Notes under the pieces: generated by a model
What the model was told of the DNA's origin: nothing
What the model saw: the letters and a program-made list of their open reading frames with translations, nothing else
Databases searched by the model: none
Assembly: GCA_025504975.1 (NCBI GenBank)
Contig: JANUWI010000004.1
Coordinates: forward strand, 1,674,001 to 1,738,000
Source of the DNA: Plenodomus lindquistii
Taxonomy: Eukaryota; Ascomycota; Dothideomycetes; Pleosporales; Leptosphaeriaceae
Length of the DNA: 64,000 bases
Reading direction: 5' to 3'
Position numbers and translations under genes: made by a program
Shown here: positions 37,116 to 47,967 of the stretch, piece after piece
Numbering within the stretch: position 1 is the first letter of the stretch
Layout: the number at the start of each line of letters is the position of its first letter

Positions 37116-38725
37116 ATTATTATAGATTAAATCTATAACTTCTAAATAGTTAGAAGTTTAGTAACTACTTTACTTTATCTACGCTAGGCTATATCTAGCT
37201 AGCGTATTCTAGTTAGTAGAAATACTAATATATTTCTACTTTATATATAGAAAACTAGCTTTTTATATAATATTTTACTTATAGGCTAGAATATAATTTC
37301 TATTTATAACTTTATTTTTAAACTTATATATATATTTAATTTATCTATAAAGTATAGTAGCTATATTATTATAATACTATTTTAAAATAAAAAAAAAGCT
37401 AGCTATATATATAATAGCCTAGTTAATAAAAACTAGCTACTATTATTTAATATATAGCTACTAATAAAGTACTACTATTATTTATAATTGTTTCTAAAGC
37501 AATTTATTACTATATAAACTAGATATTAATAAATAATTAATATACTAATTAGAATTTTATTAGTTCTATTTAGAATTAGATAAATAATAAACTTATTTTA
37601 GCTTAGCTTAAAAAATTTAATTAAATTAGTATTTATAGTAAAATAAAAAACTTTTAAAAAGAATTTTACTATTTATAACTATAGTTTATATATTATAAAA
37701 AAAAATTATATACTATTAAAATTTAAATAGTAATTATAGTACTATTTTTTTATATTATTTATTTATTATAGCTTTTAAATATTAACCTATTTAACCTTTT
37801 ATAAATATACTATAATTAATATATCTATAATATAGTAAAATACTTTAATCTATAAAAAGTTAATAAAAGTTTTTTCTATAATCTATATAATAATACTTAT
37901 TAGCTAGCTTTTATATTAGATAATATAAAATTAGTATATAAAAAAAGTAGAATATAGCTATTTATAGTTACTTTAGTATTTAATATTATAAAAATAGATA
38001 TTATATATATTTTAACTTTTATTATACTAGAGAATATTTACTTTATTTAATTTATACTTATTAATAGGTATAATATAATTTTAACTACTTTTTTAAATAA
38101 AAATAGATAGTTTTAACTATTTAATAGTATTAATACTAAATTAACTATTTTAATTTAGTTTAAACTTTATAAACTTTAATTTTATATTAACTTTATATTA
38201 GGTAATTTAAAGCTTATAAAAACTAAATTAAATAGATATAAAATATATAAATATATTAAAACTATTAATAAATACTTTATACTTTATAGGCGTATATTTA
38301 TAGTAGTAAACACTTCTATTTTATTAGTAATTAGTATTTAAAAAGTACTTTTAGTAAATATCTAAAATACTAAATAGTTATATTAAATAGGTATTTTACT
38401 ACTAGAATTTAATATAGCTAGCTAGAAGTTTACTATAGTTTAGTCTAGTCTATTATATTAACTATATATTTATAATTATTATATATTTTAAATATAGTAG
38501 TAAAAATTTAAGCTATTAAAGTTAGAATAAAATACTTATTTAGTATTATATAAAGTAAATAAAAGTGTATATAACTTTATATTAAACTATATTACTATAA
38601 AAAACTTTATAGATATTAAATAATAGTATATTAAATAAGCTATTACTATAAAAAAAACTATGTTAAGATATTATAGCGTTATTAAGTTATATAGCTTTAA
38701 AGTTAGGGTTATTTTACTATTTAAG

Positions 38726-38769
38726 AGCCTCGGTGCCCGGTGATCCTCGCTTCCCCGTGAACTAGTCTA
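38726..38769 (-). repeat. Right 44-bp terminal inverted repeat
   Basis: Begins AGCCTCGGTGCCC and ends CCCCGTGAACTAGTCTA; 44 of 44 bases pair with the left repeat. Flanking bases outside the repeat do not match the left flank beyond the TA. Confidence 0.95.
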
Positions 38770-39698
38770 CTAGTCCGATGAATGGTGATGCTAGCAATGT
38801 GCCTTGTGAACATCGCACAAGACAAGGCCGATAAGCAACCAGTTATGCTGCAATGATAGTTGTGAAAATTAACTTTTTTTGATAACTGCTTAAAGCACCA
38901 AATTCACTTCGAATTCCCACACTCGGGCTTCTCGATTCAGCTTGGTTTCTCATAGCAATGCTGTGCTGTATGCCATGGATCATGATCGAAGTGTCTCATA
39001 TGGCGGACGCCTCGGCACAGCGGAACATACATCCAAGACGAGGTGACGGAATTGGCTGTTCTTCGTAGATTCTGCGTCCGACTGGCATTAGACCGGGCCG
39101 GCTCGCGTGAAGTTGGCTGACTTAAAATCTTTCAAGTCGTGGTAACTTCGACTGCTTGGCGCGCTGTAGAACCAGCGCAGCCCCCGATCGACACGACGCT
39201 TTTACGACCGGAAGTTTCTGGGTACTTGGCCTCAAGGATCCAGGATCCCGCTCCACCATCCAGAGCGGAGGATTCCCGCGGCCAAGATGACGGCAGTGTC
39301 GGAGAGTAGACTACAAAGAGGCTGAGTCTGCGACAAGACACGCTATGCGTGCCAATGTCGAATCACATCTGAGCGCCGCGACTTTGCCGACTCTTGAACG
39401 ACATCGTGGAGAAGAGGAGATCACGTGAAACCACGCTATTCTGAGACATCACTATCTAACATCCATGTAATGGAGCGAAAACAGGGTTATTAAAGATTGG
39501 CTATTGCTCAACACTGCCCCAATCTGCAATCTCCCACATCTACCATATATCGGCCTCCGCCGGTCATATAGACAACAACGAATATTACCAACGCGAACAC
39601 AAGACAAGACAAACCAAACAAACCAAACCAAACCAAGCCAAAATTTTGTCACCAGCAAACAGTCCCTCGCTGTAAGCTAGCATTCCATTGGTACCAAC
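38770..39698. other. No supported gene; includes upstream region of the membrane-protein gene
   Basis: Balanced DNA. Minus-strand frames of 69 and 68 codons (39,132-39,341 and 39,452-39,658) show no motif. The last 100 bases before 39,699 are A/C-rich (repeated AACCAAACC), typical of a fungal 5' untranslated leader. Confidence 0.4.
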
Positions 39699-40343
39699 AT
39701 GACCAGTCCCACGCAACCCACAGTCCTGTTGCTCAGGCAGATAGACGTCGACGACGATGACGACGACGATGCTCCCCCCGCTGCAGTCCCAACCATTCCT
39801 ACAACACCTGCTACTACAACGCCTACTACTCCATCACCTGGACCTCCCCCTGCGCCCACCATTGGCACAGCGGTCGCCGTTCCATCAAGCTCGGTGACTG
39901 GTATTGCAGACAGTCTACCTTCTGGTGCTGTTCAAGATACAGTGGTGCCAGGGAATGCACCCGCAAATGATAATCAAGATCTCAGCGGAGGAGCAATCGC
40001 AGGCATTGTAGTTGGGGTTGTCATTGCTGTCATACTGATAGTAGTTGGAGGGTGGTTCTTCACACGAAGAAGACGAAGTCAAGCTCAAAGAACGCGCACT
40101 GGATCAGGCGGTTCCACAGTCCGAGGCCATACATCTGATGAGGAAACCGCCAAGAAGTCTGAAGTGTACGCTTATCGAGCTCCAGGTGCCGTTGAGATTT
40201 CAGGCGGACAAGACGTCTCTGCTGGAGGTAATCGACGATCGGAATTGGCCAGCCCTACTGTCCCAGTCGAGGTTACTGGAGACGGGAATTTCGCGGTGGA
40301 GCTTCCGGGCTCAGCAGTACCCGCGCGGATGGAAGAAAAGTGA
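39699..40343 (+). CDS. Single-pass membrane protein, Mid2-like architecture, 214 aa
   Basis: An intact single exon. Residues 1-97 are low complexity: an acidic run of seven or more aspartates (residues 17-24) followed by a P/T-rich stalk. Residues 98-121 form one membrane helix (G-G-A-I-A-G-I-V-V-G-V-V-I-A-V-I-L-I-V-V) followed by R-R-R-R, so the tail of about 90 residues should be cytoplasmic. There is no conventional signal peptide and no cysteine-rich WSC domain, which distinguishes it from true wall-stress sensors; the true start could be an upstream exon not seen. The stalk-helix-basic design resembles fungal wall-sensor and mucin-like proteins, but function is unknown. The neighbours at 46,931 and 47,968 have the same overall plan. 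Confidence 0.6.
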   Translation: MTSPTQPTVLLLRQIDVDDDDDDDAPPAAVPTIPTTPATTTPTTPSPGPPPAPTIGTAVAVPSSSVTGIADSLPSGAVQDTVVPGNAPANDNQDLSGGAIAGIVVGVVIAVILIVVGGWFFTRRRRSQAQRTRTGSGGSTVRGHTSDEETAKKSEVYAYRAPGAVEISGGQDVSAGGNRRSELASPTVPVEVTGDGNFAVELPGSAVPARMEEK

Positions 40344-40509
40344 TTGCGCAGAGACAGGGTGGGGACGAGGGGGGCGGAGGGGACTTTGCTTTGATCTTTT
40401 GTGTTATCCTTGAGCTGTTGGTGGACTATAGTGGCTCCAGAGCTCATCTTGGAGCCGTCCACAATACTAAATCGTGCCGCGATGGTCCTCGGATCATTGT
40501 GCCCTCCTT

Positions 40510-42744
40510 CTATTTGGCGGGCTGGGCCATGCCTCTGATCAACCGGCACTTCGACCACCACGTGTCGTACTCGGCCTGGCTGTACTGCATCGCGAGGCCC
40601 TCCTCGAGATGCTTGTTCTTTCGGAACTTGTTGAACAGGATGCGAAAAGCTTTCCAGAAATCATCCGCATCATCTCGAAGAGAGTCTCGCGCCTTGGCCG
40701 AATCGACCTTCGCCTCGACATCGCCCAGGAAGGTCGTGATGTCACCAAGCAGCGTGGGTGCAGAATCCGAGTCTGCTTTCCAATGGAAATTTGCTGACCC
40801 CTGCCAATGTAACACCCACGCTGCCCGCTTTAGAGCTCCAGCCTTATCGTCGACTTCGCTGGTGACGAAGTCAGCTGAGCAGCCGGATGCCCGCGAGCCT
40901 CCCAGCACCAGATCTTTTCCGGGCGAGAACTGCATAAGGAATTTGCTGGCCGTGCCGTTTTCGGACCAGCCGAATGACGCCACGGTGAGTCCAGCAAACT
41001 CCTCATTGTCCAACTCGTTCCAGCCTTTGAGGTTATCAAAGTTCAGCATTCTCTTCACGGGCGTCTGGACCGTGGTGGCCTGAGCGACTGCCTTGGTGGT
41101 GGCCGGAAGAGTGTCCCGGGTAGCTGCCTGGCGCGGTGCGCCTACATTTTTACGCTGTGCGTTGGGGCGAGGAGTGCGTGATGCCGCCCCAGGAGCTCGA
41201 GAGCTGGCGGGCTTGATACCCGAGGAGGAGAAAATGGGCGGCAAAGACATGGTAGCAGATGCTGAGGGAGGGCCTGGAAGGGCGGAGAAGACGGAGGGAG
41301 CAACAGGAGGTGCCCAAATAGCAGCCTGATTCACCTCAGGCATATTTGTGGGCGTTGGGAGTGGTGCGGTGGGTGCCTGAGGCGGTGGCGGTGGAGTAAA
41401 GTCGAGATCTGGGAGCATGAGGCCCATGAATCGGCCAAAGTCACGTACTCCCTGGAGAAAATCTAGCATGTCACTGTTGTTGCTGTGAAAGGCCATCAGC
41501 CTGTAAGCGTGCGGGTGAACGTTCGCATAGAGTCCCTCAAGGAGCTCAAACCAGCCCATATGCTTCGATTCGTCCGACGTGAGCTGGGTGCGGCACATAC
41601 TCAGCGCCTGGAATGCTGCCCCGAAGCCTCGTGCCAGGCTTTGAATCTCCCCAGAACAGTCTCCAGACGAATTGATCTTGGTGAAGAGCTCAGTGATGAG
41701 GTCCTGCAGTCCATGTGCCTGCTGTGCCAGATCGCTGCAGATCATCTCGAAAGTAGGTGGTGGAGGTGGTGGAGGGGCCTGGCATGCTACGGGCAGGAGC
41801 TTTTCGGTGGGCGGAGCAGACACTGTCGCGGATGTCACGAAGGGGCCAGGAGAAGGAGCGAGAGAGTCACCGGCTGAAGCTGTGACATCTTCATAGAGCG
41901 GGGCGGTAACGGCCAGGCCCGTGGCATATTCGGAGGGCGGGGCGACAGCGGCTAGAGTCGTGAAGTCTTGGGTGGATGGGCCGACGATAGCGACTCCTTG
42001 AGGTTGCTTCGCAACTTGGATTGTAGGCTGAGCCTCAATTGGTGCCTCAATCATAACGGTGTTGGAGGGTCGCTTTCCCAACGTAGTAGTCTCATGATGC
42101 CAGTACCAGCCCTTGTACTTATCAAATTTCCTCATCGTACCGTACCCTGCTTCGATATCTTCATCTAAAAACGAGGATCTGGGCAGCGGATAAGTAGTGG
42201 GATCTTGCTGAGGATTAGGTTGCAGGTGCGGTTGGAATGAGTCGCCGGTACCATTGAAATGCTCAAAGGTCTGGAAGAGATAGGCAGGTGGCGGCGGCGG
42301 CGGTTCAGACGGATCAGAAGGGGAGGCGGAGAAAATCTGTGAGGCGGTGATAGCTTGGATAGGTGCACGATGCTGCAGTCTGGAGGGAGAGGATCTGTCG
42401 ATGGCAGCCGCGCATTTGATATCATCTTTGTCCAGGGATAACAGCGGCAAGATCATCCAAAGGATTGAGCAGAACCACAACACCAGCAAGAGGGGCACGA
42501 CCAAAGTTCGGCGATCCGGTTGTTCTTCCAGCATCTCGGCGTCGCCACTGTACTCACGAAACATGCTGTGGTAGACTTCGTAAAGATCATATCGAACAAA
42601 CACGTCGAGATCGAAGCAAATGTCTCCAAGAGTCTCGTAGGTAGCGACAAGGAGGACAAACACGAGCTTGACCTGGCCGAATAGAAAGTTAATGAGATTA
42701 CTGAAGACGACCAAGGTGAAAGCGATGATGTATGTGAGAGACAT
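40510..42744 (-). CDS. Large protein with two N-terminal membrane segments, 744 aa, unknown function
   Basis: An intact single exon; ATG at 42,744 directly precedes a hydrophobic segment. Predicted membrane segments lie at about residues 3-37 (possibly a hairpin) and 80-103 (V-V-P-L-L-L-V-L-W-F-C-S-I-L-W). After a proline-rich linker come an alpha-helical region (about 330-450, with E-L-L-E-G-L-Y-A-N-V-H), another proline-rich linker, and a C-terminal globular region of about 190 residues rich in W, K and D (L-K-G-W-N-E-L-D-N-E-E-F through M-Q-Y-S-Q-A-E-Y-D-T-W-W). No catalytic motif is recognisable. It converges with the 39,699 gene (166 bp between stops). Several long frames on the opposite strand are shadows caused by the P/A-rich linkers. 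Confidence 0.65.
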   Translation of the reverse strand: MSLTYIIAFTLVVFSNLINFLFGQVKLVFVLLVATYETLGDICFDLDVFVRYDLYEVYHSMFREYSGDAEMLEEQPDRRTLVVPLLLVLWFCSILWMILPLLSLDKDDIKCAAAIDRSSPSRLQHRAPIQAITASQIFSASPSDPSEPPPPPPAYLFQTFEHFNGTGDSFQPHLQPNPQQDPTTYPLPRSSFLDEDIEAGYGTMRKFDKYKGWYWHHETTTLGKRPSNTVMIEAPIEAQPTIQVAKQPQGVAIVGPSTQDFTTLAAVAPPSEYATGLAVTAPLYEDVTASAGDSLAPSPGPFVTSATVSAPPTEKLLPVACQAPPPPPPPTFEMICSDLAQQAHGLQDLITELFTKINSSGDCSGEIQSLARGFGAAFQALSMCRTQLTSDESKHMGWFELLEGLYANVHPHAYRLMAFHSNNSDMLDFLQGVRDFGRFMGLMLPDLDFTPPPPPQAPTAPLPTPTNMPEVNQAAIWAPPVAPSVFSALPGPPSASATMSLPPIFSSSGIKPASSRAPGAASRTPRPNAQRKNVGAPRQAATRDTLPATTKAVAQATTVQTPVKRMLNFDNLKGWNELDNEEFAGLTVASFGWSENGTASKFLMQFSPGKDLVLGGSRASGCSADFVTSEVDDKAGALKRAAWVLHWQGSANFHWKADSDSAPTLLGDITTFLGDVEAKVDSAKARDSLRDDADDFWKAFRILFNKFRKNKHLEEGLAMQYSQAEYDTWWSKCRLIRGMAQPAK

Positions 42745-43915
42745 GGTACTTGTGGTGGAGCAATTCCGGTTGTTTGAGGTGGTACGTAGGAGTCCGTCTG
42801 AGAGGATCTAACCTAACTCGTGGTAGAATATGGCAAGCTGTGTAGACAGTCTGATTAAAGTATTTGGAGGAGCTATCGAGATCAGACGGTCGCAATAAGG
42901 TGTCTTGCGAGGGTCTGTCTGTGGTGATGTGAGGTTGTTGTTATGGCCGGCGTCGAGTGTTTTCTGAGCCGTTTGGGAGTAAACAGTGGCAGCGGTAATG
43001 GATGTGAGTGTCTGTGGTGCTGAGTCGCACTTTTTGGAGCCGCGTTCGAGAGTAGATAGTGTGGAATGGAGAGTAGTCGGCGGTATCTGGGTCGGTCGTG
43101 AAGCAGCGTTGTTGGTTACGAGGGCAGCTTGGAGAAATACTCGGGACGTAATCCTGCTGCTGGCTACTGGATGTGGCGAACGTTCGAAAGTTTACAGACA
43201 GATGGGGCTGAAATATGGCTGTTCGAGCGCTTGCTCATGTGTTGGCAGTAGATTTGTGGTGGCTTGAAAGCTGTGGGTTCCAGAAGAAAAGGTTTAGGCT
43301 GCGTCGGCGCTGAATGTTTACGCTATTGTTCTGGGAGTCTGTGCTCGAAAAATCCGAGCAGATGACTGTACAATACAGACGAAATTGTTTAGGCAAAAGC
43401 GCAGTTAGTGGAAGAGGTGAATGCAAACGCGCAGGCTTGGCGCGGCGGTGACGGTGTGTGGCCGCGGGGGCAGCACCATTATGACTCTGAGAACGATAGA
43501 AGAAGGATTGAGGCGGAGAGCACAAGGAGGAATGACATTCCGTTCGACTTATGCCTGTCGGATTCAATGAGCAATAGGACACGCGAGGTTGACTCAGGGA
43601 TAATGTGCAGGCACAGAGCGGTACAACAGAGTGGTGACCTTATGTCCCTTGTGACAGCTGTGGATAAAAACCACTTCTTGCTTTTACGAAAATATCACAT
43701 TACGACATATGAATACGTGAACTTTCGACAAGACTACATAGTGAAGCAGATATGTCGCAATTTTAGGCAACACGGCAATTGACTTCGCGCATCAAGTTAT
43801 AGGATGATAACAATGCGGGAAGGCACATAGGTTAACATCTGAAATGACAAAATGCCAACCCTGAAGGGATTGAGATTGAACGAGTGAAAGTTGGAGCTTG
43901 TATAGTGTGTCGAAA
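42745..43915. other. Intergenic, 1.2 kb; no supported gene
   Basis: Contains the promoter of the 744-residue protein gene and the 3' flank of the gene at 43,916. A plus-strand frame of 124 codons (43,408-43,782) has no motif or intron support. Confidence 0.4.
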
Positions 43916-45235
43916 TCAGACAGCAATAGGAGTGACGGGAGACATTTCAAAGGAATCCGAAGACGTTCGCAAAGTCAGAGGCACAGGCATCTGGATGACT
44001 TCATTCATCGGCGCTGGGGACAAAGGATCGAGATCTTCGTCATTGAGTGCTTCTTCATCCATACTGCCGCTATGGAAATAGGTCAGCTTTGCGGAAAAAG
44101 TTGAAACAACCAACAATGAACCACAGAAGACTCACAGATGCATAAGGTCATTAACAGCGCTACTATCCTGATCGCCTTTCTCTGTTTGCTTTTTCATGTC
44201 GAAAGGAAAGTAATCACCATTCTGCATGAATGGACTAAGGAGCCCGTTCACGTTGGTGCTACTGACATCGTGCACTGATGGAGTTGGTGGAATTGTGGTG
44301 AGAACAGTATGAGGATGGGCGCCAAAGGTTGACATTTTCGTCGGACAGGCGGCGCTCATACTTGCACGGAAGCCTCTTGGATTGGCCTCTGGAGGGGAAA
44401 TTGAAAGAGAAACAGAGCCAGTACGGGGATTTCCGAGCTGAGTCGGCTGGATTTGACCATGGCTGAGGGCTCGTTTGATGAAATTGAATGCCGAAGCCGT
44501 AGACGAGTTGCGACTTCGATTACTTGCATTGTGCTCAGAGCCGGTTGACGAAGTACTCATTTTACGCCCAAGCGCTGAAGGAAACAAGTTGTTGCTGGTG
44601 TTTGGCACAGCCATCAAACTGAAGATGCCCCGGAGTGCGGATATGGCCGAGTCTACAGAAGACTGAATGAGATTCCATGAGTACTCGAGTAGAATGAAGT
44701 CATCGATGTTATGCTCCATTTGATTCATCTCGTTCAAGCAGACGCAAACGGCATCAGCAATGATCGTTGTGCCAGTGATCCAAGCGTTCGCAACTGCATC
44801 TTGACAGGGAATAGGTTGGGATTGGATCAAGTTGACAGCTGAGTTCGTGGTCTTGTCGATGGCCAGATCGGCCATGTCGCGCTGTTGACAGATGTCCACA
44901 CGCAACAGCGATCGCCGGTCGGCTCTGTTATCGGTGTGCATAGCAGCTTTTGCTCCATCATAGACGGCTTTGAAGGCATCTTGGTGAACATAAGCAATCC
45001 CTGCATTGAGATTGTCAAGTGTGGAGAGCACAGAATCAGCCTGATCACCGAGGCTATATTGGAGTAGTGCCACATGATCGGTTCCTTCCAAAAGTGCGTG
45101 TGCTTGAAGAGATTTGAAGAAGGTAAAGTCGTTTGTCCTTCGGGCAGAGTGTAGATTGTGCCGGACAAGGGCCATTCGCTGCGTCCAATGGAGTTGCTGT
45201 TGTGCACCACCATTATTGGCGTTCGTGGTGTTCAT
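43916..45235 (-). CDS. Hypothetical helical protein, 417 aa, two exons
   Basis: Exon 1 is 45,235-44,136 and exon 2 is 44,069-43,916, joined by a 66-bp intron (44,070-44,135, GTGAGT...CCATAG). The splice replaces a premature end after D-L-M-H-L with a 50-residue acidic tail ending in P-V-T-P-I-A-V, which supports the gene model. Residues 1-215 look alpha-helical (F-F-K-S-L-Q-A-H-A-L-L-E-G; A-F-K-A-V-Y-D-G-A-K-A-A), with several cysteines near the A-D-A-V-C-V-C-L-N-E-M stretch. Residues 220-417 are S/T/P-rich and probably disordered. There is no signal peptide or membrane helix. The family is not recognised. Confidence 0.65.
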
Positions 45236-46930
45236 TCTGGCGGTATAAGATACGTAGCTTGGTGTTACTTGCAGCTTGCCTGTTGTATTTATCGAACTGC
45301 TCGAGGACTCACCGGCAGATCAAGACTGGTTGCATGCTGCTTTGTCAACATGCAGACCTAGATTGTCGTCATAGCTTTGAACATTGGGATGATGGTTTAG
45401 GTCACGATCTTCAGTCTTCCGTGACAAAGACAGCACGTCATAATACGAGTGATGCAAGTACCTCCTGCGTGTATCGCCTCGTTCATATAAAAGACAAGAC
45501 TGCATGGACACGAAGTGGAGAGGCCAGACCTTGATAGGTTGACGCCAGCGAACCTCGATTTAGCGATAGTAAGTCTCTTGTCAAGTCAGTAATGACTTAG
45601 TTCGCCGTTTCGATTGATGATCTTTTGGGGATCCACAATCACCCTAGACACGAAACGATCTGGAATTCATAGGGCTGAGACACGCATGGCCTAGTACTCG
45701 CACGACCATATGCGCATTACTAAACTCGCAACATCTGACGATATGGCCCACAAGGTCAACTGATATCTCTCGACCTGTCGAATATGTTCCATCGCAGCGA
45801 TCGAATAACCTGACTGACCCAAGTCATGTTTGTGATGACTGGTTATGGAGTGCCCTTGTCTTGACAGCTTTGCCTCGCCTCGAGCATGTACAGTGAGAAT
45901 CGCAGAAGCGTTGAAAGACGCTGCATGAGACAGCAGCAGTCGAAAGTGACTGCTTGCAACTAATAGTTGTGCTATCACTCGAGTCGATGATCTCATATGG
46001 AGCCCTAAGTCGAAGACGTGGCAATAGCATAGCACGAACGACCCTTTGCGCCTGAAGAAACATGCGGAATTGGTTTACTTCACACAATTTGGAGAGAACT
46101 AAGTTGATTATAGTTCGAGTGTCCACACGAGACACACTACTGCTTGCATGTTAAAACTTCATACTTCAGGTGACCATAGTCACACCAACGCTGGTATAGA
46201 AGATGGTGTCGTGGGTGGCCTATGCGTGAACCTTTATCTCACGTGAGCGGGAAGGTAAGTGCTGGATCAATGTGAGCATACGCACGAAACCGATTTGAGC
46301 GTGGCTTGCACTGATAACTGGGACTGTAACGTAGTCTGATTGCAGATGGCTGTACATCTGTGTGCTACTGCCGGTTTGTCGACTTGGCGTCAGCATGGTA
46401 AGTACCATGTTATAAAAAGTCGAACATGAAACGCTACGGTCTATGTGATACGGGCACATGCGCCGACTGGCCTGAGACACGAATGACAGTCGTAAACGAT
46501 ATGCAAGGTACGACTTGAAGATGAAAGTTGCTGTGGGCCAGTCTACGTGTGGTCCACAACTTTTGGTGACGCAATGCGTACCATACGCCCCTCCCGCCCT
46601 TGCAGTTACTTCCACCACATGGCGGTGCCGCAACGCCAATAACTGCCCATAGAATTATCGTGAGTCAGTGGCACGAAGCGCACTCGCATGCTATTTGTGT
46701 AGCACTCGGCTCGGCCACCCTCGATGTATTGGTGAATGGGTGAATTGCGGTGTTCTACCTGCCACAGCCTAAGCCTTGTTGTCCTACCCAACATGCACCT
46801 GCGTCGCAACACAGCCTCAGATGGTCTCGCGTAGTACAGTATTTTGGCGGACTGCTACCCATGAGTATGTCGCAAGTTTGGGTTTGTTCGTCTCTTCCAT
46901 TTACTGATCACTTCATACACGTACACTACA
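45236..46930. other. Divergent intergenic region, 1.7 kb; no supported gene
   Basis: Frames of 100-140 codons on both strands (for example minus 46,220-46,639 and plus 45,133-45,534) overlap each other and lack motifs or splice logic. It must contain promoters for the genes starting at 45,235 and 46,931. Confidence 0.4.
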
Positions 46931-47431
46931 ATGGCGCCGCTACAGGATTTTGCGCCTTACTATGCTACTAATGCATCGAATCCAGCCTTATCGACGGATC
47001 AGGACGAAAAGACTACTAGTACGCTGCCGGGAATAAAGCGCGGCATCGCAATCGGCGTTGCGTGCTCAGCCACAGTCATCTTCGTCCTTTTCCTGACCAT
47101 GTTTGCTGTCAAGCGACGAAGAAAACTTGCGCGACTAGAACAACAGAAGAAGGATGAGCTCGCTAACAAAGTGATCTTTGAAGAAGTGTGGTGGCAGGAA
47201 AAGACGAAGAAGCAGACTCGACCGTCAACACAGCCACCAACGCGAACGGATCCAACCATGATTTACGAGTCGGACGGTTCCAGCGAAAGCGAACAATATA
47301 CCAGCCACCTGGCACAGCATCAGCATTGCTGTCCTCTAGATCAAGAGCCTCATCATCGTAGAAGCGAAGTCTACAGCCTGCCGTTGCTCACGATCTCCCC
47401 GTCCAATCACCTTCCTAGCCCTGTCACATAG
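46931..47431 (+). CDS. Small single-pass membrane protein, 166 aa
   Basis: An intact single exon from ATG at 46,931. A short N-terminal domain without signal peptide (residues 1-37) is followed by a membrane helix at about 38-60 (I-A-I-G-V-A-C-S-A-T-V-I-F-V-L-F-L-T-M-F), then K-R-R-R-K-L-A-R and a charged, P/T/S/H-rich cytoplasmic tail. The tail has an E-E-V-W-W-Q-E-K element found in other fungal tail-type hypothetical proteins. The balance of charges predicts an Nout-Cin topology. Function unknown. It lies 0.5 kb upstream of another single-pass protein gene on the same strand. Confidence 0.5.
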   Translation: MAPLQDFAPYYATNASNPALSTDQDEKTTSTLPGIKRGIAIGVACSATVIFVLFLTMFAVKRRRKLARLEQQKKDELANKVIFEEVWWQEKTKKQTRPSTQPPTRTDPTMIYESDGSSESEQYTSHLAQHQHCCPLDQEPHHRRSEVYSLPLLTISPSNHLPSPVT

Positions 47432-47967
47432 CTTGTACACGTCAAGTCACGAAGGTGTATTTCGATAGCTCAGCTTGACGACGGCACGCTCACCCACCTT
47501 CTCTACTTGGATCAATCACCAATCTCACCCCATCCTGTTCCATTAATCCTTGCGGAACAGCCCGTCCGCTTAATGATCCCTACGTGGAGCCCCATGCACA
47601 ACCGGCATCTTCTGACATGGATCCAGTCAGCACAGCCTTGGCTTGGCCCCCAAACTTCTAAGAAAATGCTTGAGATTGTAGCACTCAAGTGCGCAGCCTC
47701 TCGGCGCAGGCTTGGACAGTCCCTTCAACCAATCTTTAGCTACACAGGAGGCTGCAGCTTATCTCCTCGCTCAGATGTGGAGAGTGGTTGGAGGCTACAT
47801 AAGTAAGCTGGGGGGAAGTCTGACTTACTTGCCCGCCTTCTTCAGCTCTTCATAGTTCCTCACATTCTCCTCAAGGCATATCATAGCCAGGGATAGATGG
47901 TGAAATTGTACCACAATTTTCAGGCGAGCAATTGCGCTGGGTACTTGTTTTCGTGGAGGCGCTCAGA
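47432..47967. other. Intergenic; possible unannotated coding sequence
   Basis: A 99-codon plus frame (47,507-47,806) has a P/S-rich composition but no motif. It could be an extra exon of either neighbour; I see no convincing splice path. It includes the promoter of the gene at 47,968. Confidence 0.3.

Larger units (their letters stand above)
33328..38769. mobile_element. 5.44 kb TIR-bounded insertion with RIP'd core
   Basis: The element is delimited by a 44-bp perfect inverted repeat (33,328-33,371 and 38,726-38,769) and flips from balanced to AT-rich DNA just inside each repeat. If the outermost TA is taken as target duplication, the ends read GACTAGTTCACGGGG, consistent with Tc1-mariner-style TA insertion. 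Inside are fragments of Fot1/pogo-like families: 34,200-34,830 and 37,165-37,400 match the fragment at 15,848-17,215; 36,000-37,115 matches the 3' half of the element at 24,445-26,310; and 34,840-35,600 matches the plus strand of 18,740-19,200. The core is therefore a mosaic of nested or rearranged copies. No intact reading frame remains. Confidence 0.7.

Noticed and set aside
40340..41083. Plus-strand frame of 247 codons
   Set aside because: Antisense to the C-terminal domain of the 744-residue protein; its start is not ATG in good context and its composition is erratic.
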